Made by a program: the position numbers and the translations under genes. A DNA stretch of 33,922 nucleotides from G020354785 sp964534745 (GTDB lineage Bacteria; Bacteroidota; Bacteroidia; Bacteroidales; UBA10428): the NCBI GenBank assembly GCA_964534745.1, contig CAZHQW010000039.1, positions 1 to 33,922 of the forward strand, in the 5' to 3' direction. The notes under the pieces are model-generated. The model worked only from the letters and a program-made list of their open reading frames with translations. It made no database searches and had not been told where the DNA came from. Shown here piece after piece: positions 8,808-17,604 of this stretch. Position 1 is the stretch's first letter, and each line of letters opens with the position of its first letter.

Positions 8808-10145
8808 ATGCTTTTAATTATTGTCCTTGTACTGTGTATCCTGTTTATAATACTGTCTTCCACAAAGATGAAACTGCATCCCTTCCTTGCCCTTTTACTG
8901 GGAGCCATAGGATTTGGATTATTCACAGGCATGCCCCTGAAGAATATAGTTGCTTCAATAAACGAAGGATTCGGAGAAACACTAGGCAAAATAGGAATAG
9001 TTATTATTGCAGGTACCATTATTGGAACATTCCTTGAATATTCAGGAGGTGCATTCGCCCTTGCAGAACGTATTCTGAAAATTATCGGGAAGAACCATGT
9101 GCCCCTGGCAATGTCTTTGATTGGCTATGTTATTTCAATTCCCGTATTTTCAGATTCAGGATTTGTAATACTGGCACCTTTAAATAAGGCACTGTCAAAG
9201 AGGGCCGGCATTTCACTTGCAGGAACAGCTATTGCGCTCAGTCTTGGTCTCAGTGCCACACACTGCCTGGTTCCTCCCACTCCGGGTCCTATAGCTGCTG
9301 CAGGCGAGCTGAATGCAGATCTCGGACTGGTGATCCTGCTGGGACTGCCTGTCAGCCTCCTGGCACTTGTCAGCGGCTGGCTTTTTGCTGTTAAGGTTGC
9401 TGCAAAAACTCCCATCGATCCCAACCCTGAATTAACGGAAAAAGAAATTAAATCCAAGATGAAAGGCGCTCCTACGGCCATATATGCAATAATGCCCATA
9501 CTTGTACCTATAATCTTGATAGTGCTCAGGTCTGTTACGGAGTTTCCTTCATCTCCCCTGGGAGAAGGGACCGTCAAATCAATTATAAGCTTCGCCGGTG
9601 AACCTGTTATCGCACTGCTTATTGGCGTGCTGCTGGCATTCGGACTTCCACGGAAACTTCATAAAGATATGCTTTCAGATTTGGGATTGGTAGGAAAAGG
9701 ATTACGCAATGCTGCAATAATAATTATTATTACGGGTGCTGGCGGTGCCTTTGGCAAGGTACTCCAGAATTCTGCCCTTACAGAAACCATAGGAAATGCA
9801 CTCTCAAATACTACAGCAGGAATATGGCTGCCCTTTATTATTGCCGCAACAATAAAAACTGCACAAGGCTCTTCTACTGTTGCAATAATCACTACTGCGT
9901 CAATACTATCACCCCTTCTGTCATCCATGGGTTTCACAACTGAGATTGCCAAAGCGCTGATAGTGCTGTCTATAGGAGCCGGATCAATGGTTGTATCACA
10001 TGCCAATGACAGCTTTTTCTGGGTTGTCACGCAGATGTCACATATGGATGTTAAAACAGGTTACAGGCTGCAGAGCCTTGGTACTCTGATACTGGGAGTA
10101 AGTGCAGCAATAATAATATGGATCCTGGCTTTATTTACTATTTGA
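8808..10145 (+). CDS. GntP-family permease (gluconate/sugar-acid:H+ symporter-like)
   Basis: 445 residues with about a dozen hydrophobic segments, the size and layout of the GntP family (GntT, IdnT, DsdX). Family-like stretches include GIVIIAGTIIGTFLEYSGGA near residue 62, SVTHCLVPPTPGP-like LSATHCLVPPTPGPIAAA around 155-172, and a C-terminal ITTASILSPL then SHANDSFFWVV. Known members import gluconate, idonate, glycerate, threonate or D-serine with protons; this specificity cannot be read directly. It starts 12 bases after the transketolase C subunit and is followed after 21 bases by a zinc dehydrogenase, so it very likely brings in the substrate of this operon across the inner membrane. Confidence 0.92.
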   Translation: MLLIIVLVLCILFIILSSTKMKLHPFLALLLGAIGFGLFTGMPLKNIVASINEGFGETLGKIGIVIIAGTIIGTFLEYSGGAFALAERILKIIGKNHVPLAMSLIGYVISIPVFSDSGFVILAPLNKALSKRAGISLAGTAIALSLGLSATHCLVPPTPGPIAAAGELNADLGLVILLGLPVSLLALVSGWLFAVKVAAKTPIDPNPELTEKEIKSKMKGAPTAIYAIMPILVPIILIVLRSVTEFPSSPLGEGTVKSIISFAGEPVIALLIGVLLAFGLPRKLHKDMLSDLGLVGKGLRNAAIIIIITGAGGAFGKVLQNSALTETIGNALSNTTAGIWLPFIIAATIKTAQGSSTVAIITTASILSPLLSSMGFTTEIAKALIVLSIGAGSMVVSHANDSFFWVVTQMSHMDVKTGYRLQSLGTLILGVSAAIIIWILALFTI

Positions 10146-10166
10146 TTAATAAAAAATCTTATCATA

Positions 10167-11213
10167 ATGAAAAAAATGAAAGCCGTAGTCAAATATGCAG
10201 ATGCACCGGGTGCAACGGAGCTGCGAGATGTTCCGGTACCTGAAACAGGCGGTACGGACGTGCTTGTTGAAGTAGCCTATACAGGAGTATGCGGGACCGA
10301 TCCGCACCTTCATAAAAACACTTCGGCGTTCCTGTTCACGCGACCCTTTATATTGGGACATGAATTTGCAGGTACGATAGTCAGTACCGGTGCTGAAGTG
10401 AAAGGATTTTCCGTCGGTGACAGGGTAACATCGGAAACACATGCCGAGTTCTGCGGTAAGTGTGCTCTCTGCAGGCAGAACAACTACCACCTCTGCAGGG
10501 ATAGAAAAGGTTACGGATTCCATGTCGACGGTGCATTTACAAGGTTTGTAAGGGTACCTGAACGAATATTGCATGCTGTGCCTTCAAATGTCTCATTAAG
10601 AGAGGCTTCAATTACGGAACCCTTCTGTGTTGCTTATAAAGCAGTGGTATCAAACAGCAAAATAGAGCCCGGTGATATTGTTGTAATTATCGGTCCGGGT
10701 GCTATCGGACTTCTGTGTGCAAAGGTGGCCGGACTGTGTGGGGCATCAGAAATTATTGTAACAGGCACCAGGGGAGATGAAAAAAGACTGGAACTGGCCA
10801 GGGAGTTCGGAGCGACAACAATCATTAATAGTTCTGCGGATGATCCCCTGAAAATAATAAAGTCTCTCGGTGACGGTTACGGAGCGCATCTTATAGTTGA
10901 TACCGCAGGAAGCGCTGAGACCCTTAACCTGTCAATGCATGCAGTAAGGCCAACCGGACAGATAACGAAAATAGGATGGGGCACAAAACCTGTGAATTTC
11001 AGCCTTGATCCGCTAATTGCAAAATCGGTTACCTTTAAGGGCCATTTCAGCCACACCTGGGATGTGTGGGAAAAATGCCTGACACTAATGGCTAAAAAGA
11101 TGGTGGATCTTAATAAACTTATAACTCATGAGCTTACTATAGACCAGTTTGAAAAAGCATTTGAAATGGTTGAGACAAGGGAAGCTGTTAAAGTATTATT
11201 AAAGCCAATTTAA
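10167..11213 (+). CDS. Zinc-dependent medium-chain dehydrogenase (threonine/sorbitol/idonate dehydrogenase-like)
   Basis: 348 residues. Catalytic zinc ligands are Cys42 (VCGTD), His65 and Glu66 (GHEFAG). A structural zinc site is intact with Cys96, Cys99, Cys102 and Cys110. The Rossmann domain has GPGAIGLL around residue 175. This pattern fits the polyol/threonine branch of the MDR superfamily, which includes L-threonine 3-dehydrogenase, sorbitol dehydrogenase and L-idonate 5-dehydrogenase (IdnD). Next to a GntP-type permease the idonate-type role (oxidising a secondary hydroxyl of a sugar acid) seems more likely than threonine breakdown, but that is inference from context. An ATG three codons downstream (MKAVVKY) is an equally good start. 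Confidence 0.88.
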   Translation: MKKMKAVVKYADAPGATELRDVPVPETGGTDVLVEVAYTGVCGTDPHLHKNTSAFLFTRPFILGHEFAGTIVSTGAEVKGFSVGDRVTSETHAEFCGKCALCRQNNYHLCRDRKGYGFHVDGAFTRFVRVPERILHAVPSNVSLREASITEPFCVAYKAVVSNSKIEPGDIVVIIGPGAIGLLCAKVAGLCGASEIIVTGTRGDEKRLELAREFGATTIINSSADDPLKIIKSLGDGYGAHLIVDTAGSAETLNLSMHAVRPTGQITKIGWGTKPVNFSLDPLIAKSVTFKGHFSHTWDVWEKCLTLMAKKMVDLNKLITHELTIDQFEKAFEMVETREAVKVLLKPI

Positions 11214-11224
11214 TATATATAACG

Positions 11225-11231
11225 AAAGGAG
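11225..11231 (+). promoter_or_regulatory. Strong Shine-Dalgarno sequence before the reductase gene
   Basis: AAAGGAG lies 7 bases before the ATG at 11239. Most genes in this window lack such a motif, as is usual for Bacteroidota, so this site stands out and supports the chosen start. Confidence 0.7.
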
Positions 11232-11238
11232 TTAACTT

Positions 11239-12138
11239 ATGAAAAATATCGGTTTTATAGGTCTTGGCATAATGGGCAGGCCCATGGCCATGAATTTGAT
11301 AAGGGCAGGTTACAGCCTCATCGTTCACGATATCAACCCTGAACCTGTGAAAGATTTGTGCCGTGCCGGAGCCAAAGAAGGAAAATCATCACAGGATGTC
11401 GCTTCCCGGAGCGAAGTAATTATCACAATGCTTCCGAATTCACCGGAAGTAATGGATGTTGTGCTCGGGGAGAATGGTGTTATTCATGGTGCAAAACAGG
11501 GCTCTGTCCTTATTGATATGAGTTCCATAGCGCCCCTGGTATCAAAGGAGGTGTCAGAGGAGCTAAAAAAAGGCGGGATAACAATGCTCGATGCTCCGGT
11601 GAGCGGTGGCGAGCCCAAGGCGATAGAAGGAACACTGGCAATTATGGTAGGGGGGCCGCAGGAAACATTCGATAAGATCAGTGATATTCTGCACGTCATG
11701 GGAGCTTCTGTCAGGCTGGTAGGAGAAATCGGAAGTGGCAACACTGCCAAGCTCGCAAACCAGATTATAGTGGCATTGAATATTGCTGCCATGGGAGAAG
11801 CTATGGTTCTGGCAACCAGGGCCGGTGTTGATCCTGAACAGGTATACCAGGCCATACGGGGCGGACTGGCAGGTAGCGCCGTGCTGGATGCCAAAATGCC
11901 ACTGGTGCTTGACGGTAATTTCAAGCCGGGCTTTCGTATAGAGCTTCATATCAAGGACCTTATGAATGCCCTCGACACTGCCCGTGAACTGGGAGTACCC
12001 GTATTTCTCTCAAGCCAGGTTATGGAAATAATGCAGTCACTTAAGACTGACGGCAAGTCAAAAGACGATCATGGAGGAATAATCCAGTTTTACGAAAAAC
12101 TGGCTAAAGTAAAAGTCAGAAGAAATACCAGTAAATAG
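11239..12138 (+). CDS. Beta-hydroxyacid dehydrogenase, 2-hydroxy-3-oxopropionate reductase-like
   Basis: 299 residues, typical of the family of GarR/GlxR tartronate semialdehyde reductase, 3-hydroxyisobutyrate dehydrogenase and L-threonate dehydrogenase. The nucleotide loop is GLGIMG at 8-13, the substrate loop is DAPVSGGEPKA at 118-128, and the catalytic Lys171 is in GNTAKLANQ. Known members interconvert a 3-hydroxy acid and its semialdehyde with NAD(P)H. In this operon it may reduce the aldehyde acid released by transketolase cleavage, or oxidise a C3/C4 hydroxy acid. It has a strong Shine-Dalgarno sequence, and the GH8 gene follows after 21 bases. Confidence 0.9.
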   Translation: MKNIGFIGLGIMGRPMAMNLIRAGYSLIVHDINPEPVKDLCRAGAKEGKSSQDVASRSEVIITMLPNSPEVMDVVLGENGVIHGAKQGSVLIDMSSIAPLVSKEVSEELKKGGITMLDAPVSGGEPKAIEGTLAIMVGGPQETFDKISDILHVMGASVRLVGEIGSGNTAKLANQIIVALNIAAMGEAMVLATRAGVDPEQVYQAIRGGLAGSAVLDAKMPLVLDGNFKPGFRIELHIKDLMNALDTARELGVPVFLSSQVMEIMQSLKTDGKSKDDHGGIIQFYEKLAKVKVRRNTSK

Positions 12139-12159
12139 ATCTAATTTAATGAATAAAAA

Positions 12160-13443
12160 ATGAAAATAATAATGATATCTATCCTGATGGTTGCTCCAAT
12201 ACTGCTAATAGTTGCCTGTGGTTCATCACCATCCGGCACTGCATCGGGCAAGGGCGCTCCTGAGAAGGGATCCTATTATACAGGTGAGTACCGTAATATT
12301 TTTGTTGAGCTGCTGGATGTGAGCGCAGCTGAAGTGCAAAAAAAGATTGATAACGCATGGAACCAGCTGTTTTATGGAAATAATGAAAGTGAACGTATAT
12401 ATTACCCGGTCGGACCGGACATGGCTTATATTGAAGACATCCTGAATAAAGATGTACGCAGTGAGGGCATATCATACGGAATGATGATTGCCGTCCAGTT
12501 AAATAAAAAGGAGGAATTTGACAGGCTTTGGAAGTGGGCAAAGACATATATGCAGTACAAGAGCGGACCGCAAAAACATTACTTTGCCTGGCAGCTTGAT
12601 ACGAACGGTAAAATAATGGGTAAGAGCACAGCTTCTGACGGTGATGAATGGATTGTAATGTCACTGTTTTTTGCCTCTGCCAGGTGGGGTAACGGAGATG
12701 GCATATACAACTACCGGAATGAGGCACAGTTGATACTGGATGCAATGCTGGGCAAGGCCGAACCCTTGGGTAATGATACGGTCATAACAAACATGTTCAG
12801 CAAAAAAGAGAAACTTGTGGTTTTTGTCCCCTCAGGAAAGGCTGCCGGCTTTACTGACCCCTCATACCATCTCCCTCATTTTTATGAGCTCTGGGCACGG
12901 TGGGATGATAATAACAATACATTCTGGTGTGAAGCTGCTTCGGCGAGCCGCCAGTTTCTGAAAAAAGCAGCTCACCCTGTAACCGGACTTTATCCCGATC
13001 ATGCATACTTTGACGGCTCCCCTGCAGATCTGTGGAACAGAGGGCATAATAACTTTCGCTTTGATGCCTTTCGCGTTGCCATGAATATAGGAGTTGACTA
13101 TCAATGGTTTGCCAGGGATAAATGGGCAGTAGAAGAGTGCAACAGGCTGCTTGACTTCTTCTATGCCCAGGGAACAGGCAAGTACGTTAACCAGTATACC
13201 CTGGACGGAAAACCGCTGTCAGGTTACCGGAGTACGGGACTGGTAGCTATGAATGCCGTTGCCAGCCTGGCAGCTACCGGCAGCAACAGGGTGGATTTTG
13301 TAAGGGAACTGTGGGAAATGCCCATCCCTGACGGATACGGACGTTATTATGACGGGATGCTATATATGTTTGCCCTCTTGCAGCTAAGCGGCAACTTCAA
13401 GGTTTATGAACTTACCGGCAGTCCGGTTACTGCCTGTGAATAA
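12160..13443 (+). CDS. GH8-family lipoprotein glycosidase (reducing-end exo-oligoxylanase-like)
   Basis: 427 residues. Signal peptide with lipobox IVAC (Cys20), so it is probably anchored in the envelope. An (alpha/alpha)6 GH8 enzyme is indicated by RSEGISYGMMIAV with the general-acid Glu102, by the ASDGDEW segment, and by RFDAFRVAMN with a candidate base Asp302. These motifs and the length resemble Rex, the reducing-end xylose-releasing exo-oligoxylanase, more than the endo-cellulases of GH8; the exact glycan is inference. It is the last gene of the transketolase/permease operon, suggesting that its product sugar feeds that pathway. Its last 17 bases overlap the end of a convergent DinB-like gene. 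Confidence 0.87.
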   Translation: MKIIMISILMVAPILLIVACGSSPSGTASGKGAPEKGSYYTGEYRNIFVELLDVSAAEVQKKIDNAWNQLFYGNNESERIYYPVGPDMAYIEDILNKDVRSEGISYGMMIAVQLNKKEEFDRLWKWAKTYMQYKSGPQKHYFAWQLDTNGKIMGKSTASDGDEWIVMSLFFASARWGNGDGIYNYRNEAQLILDAMLGKAEPLGNDTVITNMFSKKEKLVVFVPSGKAAGFTDPSYHLPHFYELWARWDDNNNTFWCEAASASRQFLKKAAHPVTGLYPDHAYFDGSPADLWNRGHNNFRFDAFRVAMNIGVDYQWFARDKWAVEECNRLLDFFYAQGTGKYVNQYTLDGKPLSGYRSTGLVAMNAVASLAATGSNRVDFVRELWEMPIPDGYGRYYDGMLYMFALLQLSGNFKVYELTGSPVTACE

Positions 13444-13912
13444 GCTCGTTTATTTCATCCAGATGCAGCTTAAAGTGCCGAAGATAGTCAATAACCATTG
13501 CTTTCAGTGATACTTTTTCATTCAGTCCTGACAGCCATACGTTGTTTAGCTTGCTTTCATTAATATTGCGTATAACATGCACAATATGGATATTGCTATG
13601 CTTCCATAGCTGTATGAGGCCTGTCCATTCCTCTGCCTCGTAGTTCTGTATGGCAATCCACCGGTCATTGTTGCCAAAATTTGCATAATCGGGGAAAATC
13701 AGCGGGCTCTGCTGATACTGCAGGTGGACAATACGGTGGGTATTGTTGGAGGCTGAATCCACCATGTGACCTAGAATCTGCTTGATACAACGATTCTGAT
13801 TGTTGCGCCTGACAGTTATGACGTCTTCGGGAAGTGCTGACAGCTTTGGCTCCCACTCATCAATAAGGGATAAAAGCTCAGTGCATACCGGATCAAATTC
13901 TTTCATGAGCAT
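13427..13912 (-). CDS. DinB-like (four-helix-bundle) protein, putative metal-dependent enzyme
   Basis: 161 residues. The family pattern is visible: RCIKQILGHMVDSASNN near residues 41-57 and a C-terminal LRHFKLHLDEI. His49, His146 and His150 match the three-histidine metal site of DinB/YfiT-like proteins. Known members include thiol transferases that use bacillithiol or mycothiol and many of unknown substrate. A second in-frame ATG lies two codons after the annotated start. The gene ends inside the GH8 gene (tail-to-tail overlap of 17 bases) and is divergent from the permease at 14023. No signal or membrane segment. Confidence 0.75.
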   Translation of the reverse strand: MLMKEFDPVCTELLSLIDEWEPKLSALPEDVITVRRNNQNRCIKQILGHMVDSASNNTHRIVHLQYQQSPLIFPDYANFGNNDRWIAIQNYEAEEWTGLIQLWKHSNIHIVHVIRNINESKLNNVWLSGLNEKVSLKAMVIDYLRHFKLHLDEINELIHRQ

Positions 13913-14022
13913 ATTGTTTTAGTTGCTTTATAAATATATGAAATATATAAAAAGGATTCCATATTAAAGACTTCAATATTAAATAATCATTATATTTATT
14001 CCTTATTAACATTCAGCTGCAT

Positions 14023-16263
14023 ATGCCATTCAGTTTGTACAACAAGCAGGCAAGGTTCGGAACATTTGAGGTTTTTGTAACTTCAATTTCGACAATACTG
14101 GGTGCAATACTCTTTTTACGCTTCGGATGGGCTATTGGCAATGTAGGATTCTGGAATACAATACTAATTATAGTACTGGGCCATCTTGTGGTGCTGCCCA
14201 CTGCATTTGCAATAGCAGAAATAGCAACAAACCAGAGGGTGCTGGGCGGCGGCGCCTATTATATTATTTCACGCTCATTCGGATTCAACATAGGAGGCAC
14301 GGTGGGCATAACATTATACCTCTCCCAGGCGATAAGTGTAGCTTTTTATATCATTGCATTTGCCGGCGCCTTTGAACCGCTAATAAATTTTATTAATAAT
14401 TATATAGGACCCCGGTTCGGGAGGTTCATACCTGATGACCACCGTATAATAAGTCTGCCGGCCATGGCTTTGCTAACTGCCATAGCTCTGATAAGGGGTG
14501 CCAATATGGGAATGAAAGCACTCTACGTGGTGGCAGGTATTATCTTTCTGTCCGTTTTCCTGTTTTTCATCGGAACACCTGAGAGCTCACCCGAAAAAGT
14601 TGATTTTAGCTCTTCAATAGGTGATCACAAACCTTTTTTTTATGTGTTTGCAGTGCTGTTTCCTGCGTTTACCGGACTGGCGGCGGGACTGGGACTTTCG
14701 GGGGATTTGAAAAATCCCGGGCGTTCCATACCGGCAGGGACAATACTGGCAACGGTAATCGGACTGGTAATTTACGTTGGTGTAACCTATAAGCTTATAA
14801 CATCAGCATCCCTCGAAAATATGGCGAATAATTATCTGATCATGCAGGACATAGCTTACTGGGGTCCAATAATTCCCATAGGGCTTGCCGCTGCGACAAT
14901 ATCGTCAGCTATAGGCTCCATACTTGTTGCCCCTCGCACACTCCAGGCCATAGGTGTTGATAACATAATGCCGAATAACTTTATAAACCGCTGGTTTGGC
15001 AAGGGTAAACAGGAGAACAATGAACCTTTTAATGCTACATTAATTACCGTCATAATAGCTTTCATTTTTATATATATAGGTGAACTTGACCTTGTAGCCC
15101 GCATTATATCGATGTTTTTCATGATTACCTATGGTGCCATATGCCTGATTTCCCTGCTTGAACATTTTGCTGCCGACCCTTCATACAGGCCCAGGTTCAG
15201 AACGCACTGGATTATATCACTTGTCGGCACCGTAATTTCTTTCTGGCTGATGTTTAAAATGAATACACCTATTGCTCTCCTGTCACTTGTTATCCTGGCT
15301 CTGATATACTTCTTTATTACTGCCAGCAAGAAAGAAGCAGGAGGATTCGGCAAGCTTTTCAGGGGTGTTATCTTCCAGTTAAGCAGGCAATTGCAAATCA
15401 TAGTGCAAAGGTTTGACAAAGGGGAGCAGGATAAAAACTGGAGGCCTTTTGTCATATGTATATCGAGCGACACCTTTAAACGGCGCAGTGCATTTGACCT
15501 TCAGCGTTGGCTGTCCTTTAAATACGGGTTTGGCACATATATACATTTTATCGAAGGATACCTGTCAAAACAAACAAGAACCCAGTCACAAAAGATTCTT
15601 GACCGCCTGATAAAGCTGGCATCAGCAAGCAAAAACCGTGTCTACCTCGATACGATCATTTCTCCCTCATATACATCTGCCATAGCACAGGTTATACAGC
15701 TTTCAGGTATCTCAGGCAGGGGCAATAATATGATTTTGTTCGAGTTCAGCAGGTCAGAACCGGAGACGCTCAAAAGATCCCTTGACAATTATACACTTAT
15801 TATATCAACAGGTTTTGACATTTGCGTATTAAACACATCATACAAAGGATTTGGCGATAAACGCGAAATTCATATATGGATCACATCTTACGACTATGAG
15901 AATGCAAACCTTATGATATTGCTCGGTTATATTATCCTTGGCCATCCCGAGTGGAGAAAAGGTCATATCAAAATATTCGCCATGTTTAAGGAATCGGAGA
16001 TTAAGGAAAAGAGAGAATACCTGTTTTCATTAATCAGGTCGGGAAGACTTCCCATCTCCACAAAGAACGTTGAATTAATACCTACTGATGAGACAGTATC
16101 GGCAAAAGAGCTTATATCAAAAAAATCAATTGATGCAGACCTCACTATTGTGGGTTTCAGACATGAATCCGTAAAAATCAAGGGCCTTGAATTATTTACA
16201 GGATTCAATGAGGTGGGAAATATCCTGTTTGTGAGCTCGCAGCGCGAAAAAGAGATCAGCTGA
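14023..16263 (+). CDS. APC-superfamily permease resembling cation-chloride cotransporters (SLC12-like)
   Basis: 746 residues. The N-terminal ~440 residues form about twelve membrane segments beginning with ILGAILFLRFGWAIGNVGF, a clear parallel to the first helix of SLC12 transporters (GVMLF-RL-W-VG). Later GLAAGLGLSGDLKNPGRSIP (around 220-240) is the conserved loop of this family, where eukaryotic members read SG-D-P-ISIP. A soluble C-terminal region of about 280 residues (from about 465) contains SPSYTSAIAQVIQLSGISGRG and NNMILFEFSR, as in the C-terminal regulatory domain of these cotransporters. Ion selectivity (Na/K/Cl or amino acid) cannot be read. Its end is 13 bases from a convergent membrane-protein gene. 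Confidence 0.82.
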   Translation: MPFSLYNKQARFGTFEVFVTSISTILGAILFLRFGWAIGNVGFWNTILIIVLGHLVVLPTAFAIAEIATNQRVLGGGAYYIISRSFGFNIGGTVGITLYLSQAISVAFYIIAFAGAFEPLINFINNYIGPRFGRFIPDDHRIISLPAMALLTAIALIRGANMGMKALYVVAGIIFLSVFLFFIGTPESSPEKVDFSSSIGDHKPFFYVFAVLFPAFTGLAAGLGLSGDLKNPGRSIPAGTILATVIGLVIYVGVTYKLITSASLENMANNYLIMQDIAYWGPIIPIGLAAATISSAIGSILVAPRTLQAIGVDNIMPNNFINRWFGKGKQENNEPFNATLITVIIAFIFIYIGELDLVARIISMFFMITYGAICLISLLEHFAADPSYRPRFRTHWIISLVGTVISFWLMFKMNTPIALLSLVILALIYFFITASKKEAGGFGKLFRGVIFQLSRQLQIIVQRFDKGEQDKNWRPFVICISSDTFKRRSAFDLQRWLSFKYGFGTYIHFIEGYLSKQTRTQSQKILDRLIKLASASKNRVYLDTIISPSYTSAIAQVIQLSGISGRGNNMILFEFSRSEPETLKRSLDNYTLIISTGFDICVLNTSYKGFGDKREIHIWITSYDYENANLMILLGYIILGHPEWRKGHIKIFAMFKESEIKEKREYLFSLIRSGRLPISTKNVELIPTDETVSAKELISKKSIDADLTIVGFRHESVKIKGLELFTGFNEVGNILFVSSQREKEIS

Positions 16264-16268
16264 TATGT

Positions 16269-16303
16269 TTCCCGGTCTATGCCAGTGAGAATACAGCCGG
16301 GAA
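16269..16303. terminator. Possible bidirectional hairpin between convergent genes
   Basis: TTCCCGG (16269-16275) is complementary to CCGGGAA (16297-16303), with a 21-base loop. It lies just after the permease stop and covers the last codons of the convergent DUF4153-like gene. No clear T-run follows, so it is only a candidate. Confidence 0.3.
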
Positions 16304-17536
16304 TGCAAATACGACAATGACCGTCCATGCCATATAAACAGGAAGGTATCGCGATATTGTAAGTTCCACCTTTTCAATACCTTCATTCCTGAAGTTCACC
16401 CTGTACAAATCGATCATTATAAGCAGCAGGTTAATAAAAATTAAAATATTTGAACCAAGGACAGCAATCTTGTTCGGACTGATACCATATTCGCCGAGCC
16501 GGTAAAAAATTGCGGAAAGCGCAATCAGGTTTATTATTATAGTTACAATGGATAGAATAAATAATACAATCTTACTGAACTGCTTTCTTTTTGTTCTGGG
16601 TATTTCGGAAACCGAAAAAACAATAATCCCCGTTACACCGATCAGCATAAGATTGAAAACCAGCAAAAACTCCCTGTCATTGTATGGATCCCTGCTGGAG
16701 AAAGGTAATACAGCCAGGTATATCAGAAGAATTACAAGTACCAGCGGACTGAAAATACTGGCTATCACAGGAGCTATCCTGTTTGCAATGGCAGGGTATT
16801 TTTTAATGATAAAAGCTGTAACAACGGGTGCGGATACTATACCTGCAATAACTACATAATTCCCGTAAAAATTCTCCACATGTATGTCAATTGCGCCAAA
16901 TAAGGCTATAGTGAAGCCTGTAAGGACCATTCCGGCAATAACTATTAAGGAGCCTATAGCAGCCAGGTCACCGTTATATTTTATATAGTCAACAACTTTT
17001 CGCTTATCCTTTATGCTGAAGTTGATATGAACCAGTCCGTATACACACCACATCAACAACGGCAGATGAAGGTATGCAAGGTTAAGTGAATGGCTCAGGG
17101 CATCGGAAGGTAAAAAATTTATGTACAGGGCAGGTATTAAGAACAATGATAGCAGCAGAATAATTCTGTTAGTCCTGATAGTCCTGTTTATCAGTATTTC
17201 ATACAAAGAAAGGCCGAAGAATACTATTAGCCCCAAATTTTTCTCATAGAAATGAAAATCAGTTTCACTGATGCTAAATATTTTAGGTATTTCGGCAATA
17301 ACGCTTGCAATGATGCAAACTGCAACCAGTATTGGAATATCAGACTGACGTGACCGGCCAATGCGGGTCGGCGGCTTATCATAATCCAGGCGCACCTTCC
17401 AGAACCAGGCAGCCTCATATTTTTCAATTTCCGGATATATATTTTCAAACCCCGATATAAAGGCCTCTTTATTCTCGCGATATAGCTTTTCCAGTATTTC
17501 CGGATGGTTTATATTTTTCTTTATTATCTGTTTCAT
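16277..17536 (-). CDS. Polytopic membrane protein, DUF4153-like
   Basis: 419 residues. The N-terminal ~65 residues are soluble and charged (HPEILEKLYRENKEAFISGF); this start resembles DUF4153 proteins of Bacteroidota. From about residue 68 there are roughly ten hydrophobic segments running to the C-terminus. No catalytic motif is apparent and the function of the family is not known to me. The gene lies 68 bases downstream of the MetZ-like gene on the same strand and could share its transcript. It converges on the permease gene with a gap of 13 bases. Confidence 0.6.
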   Translation of the reverse strand: MKQIIKKNINHPEILEKLYRENKEAFISGFENIYPEIEKYEAAWFWKVRLDYDKPPTRIGRSRQSDIPILVAVCIIASVIAEIPKIFSISETDFHFYEKNLGLIVFFGLSLYEILINRTIRTNRIILLLSLFLIPALYINFLPSDALSHSLNLAYLHLPLLMWCVYGLVHINFSIKDKRKVVDYIKYNGDLAAIGSLIVIAGMVLTGFTIALFGAIDIHVENFYGNYVVIAGIVSAPVVTAFIIKKYPAIANRIAPVIASIFSPLVLVILLIYLAVLPFSSRDPYNDREFLLVFNLMLIGVTGIIVFSVSEIPRTKRKQFSKIVLFILSIVTIIINLIALSAIFYRLGEYGISPNKIAVLGSNILIFINLLLIMIDLYRVNFRNEGIEKVELTISRYLPVYMAWTVIVVFAFPAVFSLA

Positions 17537-17604
17537 ATGATATTATACAACGGTAACCATCAGACCTTTATTGTATTAACCATCCTGATGACTGCGGCTG
17601 ATTT

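Noticed and set aside
12179..12745. Open frame of 188 codons on the minus strand inside the GH8 gene
   Set aside because: Complete overlap with a gene whose catalytic motifs are clear; the antisense translation is rich in His, Ser, Gln and Arg and shows no family pattern.
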